From Selenomonadaceae bacterium (GTDB taxonomy: Bacteria > Bacillota > Negativicutes > Selenomonadales > Selenomonadaceae), in contig JAFTEG010000024.1 of NCBI GenBank assembly GCA_017453765.1, positions 1 to 5,127 on the forward strand: DNA of 5,127 nt, given 5' to 3'. Every line of letters starts with the position of its first letter. Position 1 is the first letter of the stretch. Made by a program: the position numbers and the translations under genes. This document shows, one piece after another, positions 1 to 5,127 of this stretch. The notes beneath the pieces are model-generated. The model was given only the letters and a program-made list of their open reading frames with translations, had not been told where the DNA came from and searched no databases.

Positions 1-1
1 A

Positions 2-826
2 AAATTAATTCACCTTGCCGCGCATGCCGAAAGATATTCTACGCATCCAATCGGCATTTCCCTGCGCTCGGCGTATCCGAATGAGCATGACAGCTGCGAC
101 GTGGAAATTTTGGAAGAAATTGCGGGACAAGGCATTCGTGCGAAGATTAACGGCGAAATTGTCAGCGTCGGCAACGAAAAATTAATGGACGCAGTCGGCG
201 CTGAGTGGAAAGCGTGCGACAAGGCGGGTACAATCATTCACGTTGCGGTGGCGTCCACGTACGCGGGACATGTCGTAATTTCGGACGTGTTAAAGCCGAC
301 TGCAAAAGACGCCGTGAAAAAAATGTTTGCGGCGGGCATTGAAAACGTCGTAATGTTGACCGGCGACGGTGAAAAAGTTGCCGCGCAGGTTGCCGCAGAG
401 TTGGGTATAAAAAATTATCGCAGTGAACTTTTGCCGGCGGATAAAGTCACGGAGCTTGAAAAAATTTTAAGCGCTGAGAAAAATGCTAAGGTGGCGTTTG
501 CAGGCGACGGGATTAATGACGCGCCGGTTTTAAGCCGCGCAGATATCGGCATTGCAATGGGCGCTATGGGTGCTGACGCGGCGATTGAGGCGGCGGACGT
601 GGTGCTTATGGACGATGACCCGATTAAAATTTCACGCGCCGTAAAAATTGCGCGAAAATGTTTGAATATCGTGCGGCAGAACATTTACTTTTCAATCGGC
701 GTGAAGGTTTTGTGTTTAATCTTAGGTGCGGTCGGCATTGCCAATATGTGGTTCGCGATTTTTGCAGATGTCGGCGTAATGGTTTTGGCAGTTTTAAATG
801 CCATTCGCGCTCTGTTCACGTCATAA
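2..826 (+). CDS. cadA: Zn2+/Cd2+/Pb2+-exporting P1B-type ATPase, C-terminal part (5' end outside window)
   Basis: This is the last 274 residues of a heavy-metal P-type ATPase, an inner-membrane pump that uses ATP to export soft metal ions. The frame is open from base 2, so the gene starts upstream; the GTG at 101 is internal, because the homologous sequence continues before it. Numbering from base 2, the nucleotide-binding domain shows the HP motif (STHPIG, H15-P16) and a G-x-G motif (G42-Q-G44). The P domain follows with MLTGD (120-122) and GDGINDAP (168-175). Two C-terminal membrane segments follow, at about 226-245 and 246-268. Lys235 in the first and Asp256-x-Gly258 in the second lie 21 residues apart, as do the metal-site Lys and Asp of E. 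coli ZntA. This assigns the P1B-2 (Zn/Cd/Pb) group rather than the copper group. The DKTG phosphorylation site and any N-terminal metal-binding domain lie outside the window. The choice between the names cadA and zntA is convention. Confidence 0.93.
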   Translation, partial: KLIHLAAHAERYSTHPIGISLRSAYPNEHDSCDVEILEEIAGQGIRAKINGEIVSVGNEKLMDAVGAEWKACDKAGTIIHVAVASTYAGHVVISDVLKPTAKDAVKKMFAAGIENVVMLTGDGEKVAAQVAAELGIKNYRSELLPADKVTELEKILSAEKNAKVAFAGDGINDAPVLSRADIGIAMGAMGADAAIEAADVVLMDDDPIKISRAVKIARKCLNIVRQNIYFSIGVKVLCLILGAVGIANMWFAIFADVGVMVLAVLNAIRALFTS

Positions 827-827
827 A

Positions 828-866
828 ACTACTCACTACTTACTACTTACTATTCACTACTCACTA
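828..866. repeat. 7-bp tandem repeat, ACTACTY x5 plus a partial unit
   Basis: Directly after the ATPase stop codon the sequence reads as consecutive heptamers: ACTACTC, ACTACTT, ACTACTT, ACTATTC, ACTACTC, then ACTA. Only the seventh base varies (C or T), apart from one C-to-T change inside the fourth unit. The array fills the ATPase-phosphatase gap up to the phosphatase promoter and supplies the sequence where a -35 element would lie. One strand is almost free of G, so it cannot form a hairpin and is not an intrinsic terminator. Its function is unknown. Changes in copy number by slippage would alter the sequence upstream of the -10 element. Confidence 0.85.
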
Positions 867-879
867 AATATGCTATAAT
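851..879 (+). promoter_or_regulatory. Putative extended -10 promoter of the phosphatase gene
   Basis: A perfect TATAAT lies at 874-879, preceded by TG at 871-872 (TGCTATAAT), which makes an extended -10 element. The -35 position is poor: TATTCA at 851-856 with 17-bp spacing, inside the 7-bp repeat. Transcription would start near 886, leaving a leader of about 30 nt before the ATG at 917. An extended -10 commonly compensates for a weak -35 element. Confidence 0.7.
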
Positions 880-903
880 GTCGAAAAAGTTTTTTTGATG
901 AAC

Positions 904-909
904 GGAGGG
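904..909 (+). promoter_or_regulatory. Ribosome binding site of the phosphatase gene (GGAGGG)
   Basis: GGAGGG ends 7 bases before the ATG at 917, which is good spacing. Two in-frame stop codons (896-898 and 899-901) lie just upstream and no other in-frame start codon comes between them and 917, so the start is fixed. Confidence 0.85.
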
Positions 910-916
910 CATTGAC

Positions 917-1681
917 ATGGGCGGCAAAGAAAATTTTGTTCCCGACTTTGAAGATTTATTGCCGAAATCTACGGACGGGCTTAAGTGGAAAAGAATTTTG
1001 GCTGTAGGTGACATTCACGGACATTTCAAAAAACTTATGTCGCTTTATGAAAAACTCAATGTCACGGACGATGACCTTGTAATTTTTCTAGGTGACTACG
1101 TGGATCGCGGACCGCAGGTAAGTGACGTTTTGCAGTGGATTATGAAGTTGCAGGACAAAGAAAATTTTGTGTTTCTGCGCGGCAATCACGAAGATATGAT
1201 GCTTAGTTTTATCTACGGCGAAGATGAATGGTGGAAGTATTCATACGGACAGGTGACAATTCCCGGCGTCAAAGAGTGGTTTGAACGTAAGCCGGAGGAC
1301 TATGAAAAGTTTGTACACTTTATCACGCATTTGCCGCTGTATTATGAAATTAAAATCGGCGGCAGACAATATATTTTTTGTCACGCGGGAATTGAGTCGG
1401 GCGTACCGCTTGAAAAGCAGACGGAAGATTATTTACTTTGGAGCCGCAATGAATTTTATGACGTATACGACGGCGACGCGGTAGTTATCGTGGGACATAC
1501 GCCGCTACAGACTTTGCAGGAGCATTTTAATCTGAAAAAGTTTATTCCCTTCCGCGTACCGAACAGAAATATTTTGATGATGGATACGGGCTCTTTCATT
1601 GACCAAGTGCATTACGGTTTTTCGGAGGAAGGGCTAATTTCTTGCGTCGATATTTTAACCGGACAGTTTTGGCAGAATTAG
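917..1681 (+). CDS. PPP-family metallophosphoesterase (bacterial serine/threonine protein phosphatase-like)
   Basis: This 254-residue soluble protein has all the signature motifs of the PPP phosphatase superfamily in order: GDIHG (31-35), GDYVDRG (59-65), RGNHE (88-92), CHAG (155-158), LLWSR (173-177), VGHTP (192-196) and DTG (223-225). By family analogy with phage lambda phosphatase, the two-metal centre would use Asp32, His34, Asp60, Asn90, His156 and His194, with His91 as general acid. Every one of these residues is present, so the enzyme should be active. It has no signal peptide or membrane segment and should act in the cytoplasm. Bacterial members remove phosphate from proteins or from small molecules such as dinucleoside polyphosphates. 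LLWSR resembles the protein phosphatases, but the substrate cannot be fixed from sequence. No partner Ser/Thr kinase gene is visible. The gene has its own promoter and ribosome site, and its TAG stop lies inside the base of a long inverted repeat. Confidence 0.92.
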   Translation: MGGKENFVPDFEDLLPKSTDGLKWKRILAVGDIHGHFKKLMSLYEKLNVTDDDLVIFLGDYVDRGPQVSDVLQWIMKLQDKENFVFLRGNHEDMMLSFIYGEDEWWKYSYGQVTIPGVKEWFERKPEDYEKFVHFITHLPLYYEIKIGGRQYIFCHAGIESGVPLEKQTEDYLLWSRNEFYDVYDGDAVVIVGHTPLQTLQEHFNLKKFIPFRVPNRNILMMDTGSFIDQVHYGFSEEGLISCVDILTGQFWQN

Positions 1682-1775
1682 ATCGATGGTGACTGGATCG
1701 ATGGATCGTTGGTAAACTATCGATCTAGCCACTATCGATCTAGCCACTATCGATCTAATTACTATCGATCTATCA
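1676..1775 (+). repeat. 15-bp repeat array with inverted left half, able to form a long hairpin
   Basis: Four tandem 15-bp units (consensus ACTATCGATCTAGCC) occupy 1716-1730, 1731-1745, 1746-1760 and 1761-1775. The first two are identical; the third and fourth differ only in their last bases. Degenerate inverted copies of the unit precede them at 1676-1713. The left arm 1676-1704 pairs with 1732-1760 at 28 of 29 positions: 25 Watson-Crick pairs, 3 G-U wobbles and one A-C mismatch (1692/1744). A smaller inner stem joins about 1705-1712 to 1717-1724, leaving a 7-nt bulge. The stem starts five bases upstream of the end of the phosphatase TAG stop (1679-1681). The element holds six ATCGAT and seven GATC sites. 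No U-run follows, so it is not a standard intrinsic terminator. It may be a 3' mRNA-stabilising structure, a small mobile repeat or a protein-binding array. Confidence 0.85.
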
Positions 1776-1796
1776 ACTAGCTAACCAGATGCATTT

Positions 1797-3419
1797 ATGA
1801 AACATATTTTCGTTTTTATCATAACCGCGTTGCGGATGACATTTTTGTCCGTGTTCACTTTGTTTGCTACGGAAATTACCGACGTGCTGAAACTCGGCAA
1901 CCAAAATATTTCCGTGACATTCGCGCAGGAAGGCTACGATACCGTAATGAATTGGACGCCGCTGGATTATCCCTGCACGTACAAAGTCGAAACGTTTACG
2001 CCTGCAACGGGGCTTGTACGCGGCGTCTCGGAATATCACCACTTGACTACGCAGGATTCACTTACTTCAAGCTACATTGTACCGCGTGCGCCAATTCCTA
2101 CGTTTTACAAAATTTCGGCGCGCGGTTTTTTCAAAGAATTTTATCACACCGACATAATTGCCGAAAATCCCAACTTCCCCAATCCGCCGTATCCGATAAT
2201 GCTTAATCACTACCCCGAAGACGCGCCCGCAAGTTTAATGCCGTTTTTAACTTGGCACACAGTACCCGGCGCAGTTTGCTATGAATTTGAACTTTTGGAC
2301 GCGCCGCCGGAAGTTGAGGGCGGCATTGAGCATTCTGAAAAGCACCACCTTTTTTCCACGACGAAAATTTTTACCAACGGCTATCAAGCGAATTTGCGTC
2401 CCTACCAAAATCATAAGCCGCTGTACTACCGCGTTCGTGCTTTGACGTTGCGGCTTGAACCTATCGGCGAATTTTGCAAGGCAGAACCAATTTTTATTGA
2501 TTCGTCAAAAGAAATTCCCGATTGTCCGCTGATAAATAACATTGACTTTATGTCTTACAAAAAATTGCCGATTTATCCCGTTTATGACTGGATACCGATT
2601 CACGACGGCTTTAAATATGAAGTTGAGCTTTTAGACCACCCGCCGAAAGTTGAAAATGACGTTATGCCGAGTTCGGACAGTTTATGGCGGCAGACGACGC
2701 TTGATAAATCCAGTTGCTACGATGAATACGGCAGACCTTATGCGGGACCGTACTATTGGCGCGTGCGTGCTCTTGATGAAAACGATATGCCGATTGGTAC
2801 TTGGTCAAACACTGAAAAATTTGTTGTGGACGATATCACTCAAGGCGTTTACGCGGCAATTTTCGGCGACAGCATTTCTCACGGCGGCGGCGCGGTAAGT
2901 TATTCGCCGCGTTCACTTGAATACAGTTACGCCACGTACTTGGATTTTCCCGCCGTAAATTTGAGCAGGAGCGGCGACACTTCGCGTACGACGTTGGAGC
3001 GATTTTCGCAGGATATTTTGCCGATTCACCCCGTCAACGTAATTGTTTCGACCGGCGTAAATTCTCTGCGCGATACAAGCATTTCGGCTGATGACATTAT
3101 CAATGACTTGAAAGAGATTAACCGCCTTTGTCTTCGCAATAACATCCGCCCGATTTTTTTGACGCTGACGCCGCTTAATCCCGCCAATATCGAGTACGTT
3201 TTCCATACGCCGACAGACCCGAAGTGGAAAGAGAAAATGACGACGGTCAATAACTTTATCAAGCACCTGCCGTACTTCATTGACATTGAACCGTACTTTT
3301 ATGACGCGGAAGGAAATTTAAGCGCGGAATTTTCAGTGGACGGCATTCACCAGGACATACGCGGCAAAATGGTTATCGCCGAAGTTATCAATAAGCACCG
3401 ATACCTTTTCAGAAATTAA
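1797..3419 (+). CDS. Exported SGNH/GDSL-type hydrolase with N-terminal fibronectin-III-like repeats
   Basis: This 540-residue protein begins with a probable Sec signal peptide: Lys2 and His3, a hydrophobic stretch to about residue 23, and possible cleavage after Ala24. Arg13 interrupts the hydrophobic core, so an uncleaved anchor is possible. Residues about 36-345 look like beta-sandwich (fibronectin-III-like) domains. Two clear copies, about 148-235 and 258-345, share the patterns YEfELLDaPPeVE and YYxxRVRAL...PIG; a third, more divergent one may cover 36-122. The C-terminal SGNH domain (about 350-540) has FGDSIS with nucleophile Ser359, Gly393 (RSGDT), GVNS with Asn422, and DGIH with Asp515 and His518. 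The Ser-Asp-His triad and oxyanion residues are complete, so it should be an active esterase or lipase-like enzyme. The beta domains probably position it on a polymer or the cell surface. The substrate is unknown; a carbohydrate or peptidoglycan acetyl ester is only a guess. No good Shine-Dalgarno site precedes 1797; Met14 (1836) is an alternative start but would shorten the signal peptide. Confidence 0.88.
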   Translation: MKHIFVFIITALRMTFLSVFTLFATEITDVLKLGNQNISVTFAQEGYDTVMNWTPLDYPCTYKVETFTPATGLVRGVSEYHHLTTQDSLTSSYIVPRAPIPTFYKISARGFFKEFYHTDIIAENPNFPNPPYPIMLNHYPEDAPASLMPFLTWHTVPGAVCYEFELLDAPPEVEGGIEHSEKHHLFSTTKIFTNGYQANLRPYQNHKPLYYRVRALTLRLEPIGEFCKAEPIFIDSSKEIPDCPLINNIDFMSYKKLPIYPVYDWIPIHDGFKYEVELLDHPPKVENDVMPSSDSLWRQTTLDKSSCYDEYGRPYAGPYYWRVRALDENDMPIGTWSNTEKFVVDDITQGVYAAIFGDSISHGGGAVSYSPRSLEYSYATYLDFPAVNLSRSGDTSRTTLERFSQDILPIHPVNVIVSTGVNSLRDTSISADDIINDLKEINRLCLRNNIRPIFLTLTPLNPANIEYVFHTPTDPKWKEKMTTVNNFIKHLPYFIDIEPYFYDAEGNLSAEFSVDGIHQDIRGKMVIAEVINKHRYLFRN

Positions 3420-3463
3420 TAAATTACTTAAACATAAATTAAAGCGTCACCGAAAAAATAAAG

Positions 3464-3493
3464 TTGCCGTATATCTTACATTTATGGTAGGAT
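3464..3493 (+). promoter_or_regulatory. Putative extended -10 promoter of the FIST kinase gene
   Basis: TTGCCG (3464-3469) could act as -35, followed by an 18-bp spacer and TAGGAT (3488-3493). TG at 3485-3486 gives the extended -10 form TGGTAGGAT. The -10 matches four of six consensus bases. Transcription would start near 3500, about 27 nt before the start codon. The upstream stretch 3420-3463 is AT-rich, as is common above promoters. Confidence 0.5.
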
Positions 3494-3509
3494 ATCGGCG
3501 AATTTTTTT
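3466..3509 (+). terminator. Possible intrinsic terminator after the SGNH gene, overlapping the kinase promoter
   Basis: GCCGTATATC (3466-3475) can pair with GATATCGGC (3491-3499) as nine base pairs with one bulged T, closing a 15-nt loop. Seven T residues follow at 3503-3509, three bases after the stem. This fits a weak rho-independent terminator 47 bp beyond the SGNH stop. The same bases contain the putative -35 and -10 of the next gene, so the dyad might instead be an operator or a chance match. Confidence 0.45.
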
Positions 3510-3510
3510 G

Positions 3511-3519
3511 AAAGGAAAG
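3511..3519 (+). promoter_or_regulatory. Ribosome binding site selecting a TTG start (AAAGGAAAG)
   Basis: The purine run AAAGGAAAG lies upstream of the TTG at 3527; its GGA ends 10 bases before it. The frame is closed upstream by TGA at 3509-3511 and the first in-frame ATG is far inside (3638), so the TTG is the best start. TTG at 3522 is in another frame and stops two codons later. Confidence 0.65.
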
Positions 3520-3526
3520 AATTGTA

Positions 3527-5127
3527 TTGAAACAGTGTACAGCTATTCTAAAAGACCGTGACGCATTTTTTGAATGGCTTGAAAAGGCTAAAGACAGTGC
3601 CGAATATAAAAACTCTAAAGAAGTTTTGATAAAGGTCATGACGACGTTATTGCCGGAAGCTGATTCGAGAAATTTGCACAGCACATTGAAAGAATACTTC
3701 CCTAAGGCAAAGATTATCGGCTTGTCAATGATGCCGCGTTCTCAAAAAATTATCGGCATTGCTGAACAAGTTCGAGCGCCTATGGAAAAAGGCGAGGCCT
3801 ACGCAATAATCAGCATTTTTTATTTTGACTCATCAGACGTCACAATTTTTGATATAGATTCAAGCAACATAAACAGCATTCAAGAAATGGCGTTTACCTT
3901 AAAACGGCGCTTGAAAAAAATTCCGAACCTGAAAGGCGTAGAAATTTTATCGGCGGGACTTCATCCCTACCTTGCCGATTTTTTGGAAATGCTTACTGAC
4001 GGCTTGGAAGATGTACCATTTTTCGGCGCAATGGCAGGTATGGAAGTCAAAGAAAAAATTACCTGCGAATACCACAACATTTTAAACGCGTTACAGGGCA
4101 TTGAGACGACGCAATTTGTTATAGGCAAGGACTATCATTTGGACGGTATTGTTTTGGCGGCGTACAGCGGTGAAGATTTGCATATTGACGCGCATTACGA
4201 CTTCGGCTGGAAACCGGTAGGCAAGGAGCTTAAGGCAACTAAGACGCTCGGCATAAGCGGCTTGTCGACGATTGACGACGAACCGGCGGTAAGCATTTAT
4301 AAAAAGTATTTGAACATTGAGCCGAATGATTATTTAATGTTCAACGTCTTTGAATTTCCGCTGTTGGTAGATCGCGGCGGCGTCCCTGCGTCACGTGTTC
4401 CGCTGGTTTACGACGAATTTGGCAGACTGTATTTCCCCTCCGACATTCATCAAGGTGAAACAATTCGCCTAAGTTACGGCAATCCCGCCGAACTTTTGAA
4501 AGAGACTGAAGAGACCGGACGCAATTTGAAATTTTTCGATCCGCAGGCAATAAGCATTTATATTTGCAGTGTGCGAATGGTTTTTCTTGCCGACGACGCA
4601 AAAAAGGAAATTGAAATTTTCCGCGACATACTTCCCGATACCGCTTACTGTTTGGCGAACGGCGAAATTTTTAAATACAAGGGACAAGGCGGCGCACTTG
4701 GTCTTGCATTAATTTCCATTGCATTTCGCGAAGGTCCGCCGCAAAATATTTGTGATAACACCGAACCGGTTGTCAAGAAAAAGGCTACGGATTCGGAAAT
4801 TGTTGTACCGTTGACAAAACGTCTTGCCGCATTTTTGGAGGCCACGACAAACGAACTTAACGCCAGCAATGAAAATTTGAAAGACGCCGTTATTGCGGCA
4901 GAGGCGGCGAGTAAATCCAAATCGCAATTCCTTTCAAATATGAGCCACGAAATTCGTACGCCTATTAACGCAATTTTGGGTATGAATGAAATGATTCTGC
5001 GCGAATCGACGGACGAAACAATTTTAGAGTACGCGGAAAATATTCGCAGTGCCGGCAATTCGCTCTTAGGCATTGTCAACGATATCTTAGACTTCAGCAA
5101 GATTGAAGCCGGCAAAATGGACATTAT
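3527..5127 (+). CDS. Cytoplasmic FIST-domain sensor histidine kinase, N-terminal part (3' end outside window)
   Basis: The frame stays open from TTG 3527 to the right edge, giving 533 complete codons. Residues about 26-205 match the FIST N-terminal domain in layout, with FFGAMAG (165-171) near its end. Residues about 226-400 match the FIST C-terminal domain: GWKPVG (227-232), a G-E-x-I-R-L-S-Y-G-N-P stretch (310-320), CSVR (347-350) and NGEIF (378-382). A predicted helical linker (about 426-468) leads to a HisKA domain with FLSNMSHEIRTPINAILG, where His474 is the phosphorylation site, and NDILDFSKIEAGKM near the edge. The ATP-binding domain must follow outside the window, perhaps with receiver or HPt domains as in many kinases with this H-box. 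There is no signal peptide or membrane segment, so sensing is intracellular. FIST domains are proposed to bind small ligands, possibly amino acids; the ligand here is unknown. The N-terminal FIST half is divergent, so its boundaries are approximate. Confidence 0.88.
   Translation, partial: MKQCTAILKDRDAFFEWLEKAKDSAEYKNSKEVLIKVMTTLLPEADSRNLHSTLKEYFPKAKIIGLSMMPRSQKIIGIAEQVRAPMEKGEAYAIISIFYFDSSDVTIFDIDSSNINSIQEMAFTLKRRLKKIPNLKGVEILSAGLHPYLADFLEMLTDGLEDVPFFGAMAGMEVKEKITCEYHNILNALQGIETTQFVIGKDYHLDGIVLAAYSGEDLHIDAHYDFGWKPVGKELKATKTLGISGLSTIDDEPAVSIYKKYLNIEPNDYLMFNVFEFPLLVDRGGVPASRVPLVYDEFGRLYFPSDIHQGETIRLSYGNPAELLKETEETGRNLKFFDPQAISIYICSVRMVFLADDAKKEIEIFRDILPDTAYCLANGEIFKYKGQGGALGLALISIAFREGPPQNICDNTEPVVKKKATDSEIVVPLTKRLAAFLEATTNELNASNENLKDAVIAAEAASKSKSQFLSNMSHEIRTPINAILGMNEMILRESTDETILEYAENIRSAGNSLLGIVNDILDFSKIEAGKMDI

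Noticed and set aside
101..103. GTG as start of the ATPase gene
   Set aside because: The same frame is open to base 2 and encodes the HP motif of the ATPase upstream of this codon, so the gene begins outside the window.
415..684. 89-codon - strand open frame
   Set aside because: It is antisense to the conserved TGD and GDGINDAP region of the ATPase; its Ser/Ala-rich product is typical of a shadow frame.
658..867. 69-codon + strand open frame ending in the heptamer repeat
   Set aside because: It is out of frame with the ATPase, overlaps its last membrane segments and has an Arg/Cys/Phe-rich composition without motifs.
1735..1765. Promoter for the SGNH gene within the repeat (TACTAT at 1760-1765)
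   Set aside because: The -10 match is partial, the 17-bp-spaced upstream hexamer GATCTA does not resemble TTGACA, and similar ACTAT strings recur in every repeat unit.
1716..1775. CRISPR-like array
   Set aside because: The 15-bp units abut directly with no spacers between them, and no cas gene is present.
1676..1775. Classical rho-independent terminator
   Set aside because: The stem is AT-rich at its base, very long, and not followed by a run of T residues.
1773..2042. 89-codon - strand open frame
   Set aside because: It is antisense to the signal peptide and first domain of the SGNH protein and has no recognisable motif.
2913..3266. Two overlapping - strand open frames opposite the SGNH domain
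   Set aside because: The + strand encodes conserved SGNH blocks here, and the antisense products are low-complexity, Arg-rich shadows.
3521..3523. ATT as start codon of the kinase
   Set aside because: It is in frame but very rare as a start and only 4 bases from the GGA of the ribosome site; TTG at 3527 fits better.
4645..5124. Open frame of 159 codons on the - strand
   Set aside because: It lies entirely opposite the kinase coding sequence, whose + strand frame carries clear FIST and HisKA motifs; the antisense translation shows no recognisable domain.

Overview
The window is a compact bacterial chromosomal segment of about 45% GC (estimated by eye), with all four genes on the + strand and gaps of only about 90 to 115 bp. 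From left to right it holds the C-terminal part of a Zn/Cd/Pb-type P-type ATPase (2-826, cut by the left edge), a PPP-family metallophosphatase (917-1681), an exported SGNH/GDSL hydrolase behind fibronectin-III-like repeats (1797-3419), and the first 533 codons of a cytoplasmic FIST-domain histidine kinase (3527 to the right edge). I see no tRNA, rRNA, CRISPR array, insertion sequence or phage gene.

The organism is a bacterium with purine-rich Shine-Dalgarno sites and sigma-A-type extended -10 promoters. A Firmicutes relative, perhaps of the Negativicutes/Selenomonadales, would fit the codon use and the FIST-kinase architecture. That placement is a low-confidence impression and nothing in the window proves it.

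The genes do not look like one pathway. The ATPase would export metal, the phosphatase would remove phosphate groups in the cytoplasm, the SGNH protein would act on a surface or extracellular ester, and the kinase would sense an unknown intracellular ligand. The phosphatase and the kinase each have a recognisable promoter of their own. The SGNH gene has no convincing promoter and no Shine-Dalgarno site.

The most unusual content lies between the genes. The first gap carries a 7-bp tandem repeat (ACTACTY, five copies and a partial sixth) that runs into the phosphatase promoter. The second gap is almost filled by a 15-bp repeat array (consensus ACTATCGATCTAGCC) whose left part is inverted. The two halves can fold into a stem of 29 aligned positions that begins at the phosphatase stop codon. 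In the third gap, a terminator-like hairpin has the kinase gene's -10 element in its loop. The two recognisable promoters share a longer motif that ends in TTTTTTTGA. No complete new biological system is visible. The repeat hairpin and the FIST kinase are the parts most worth following up.
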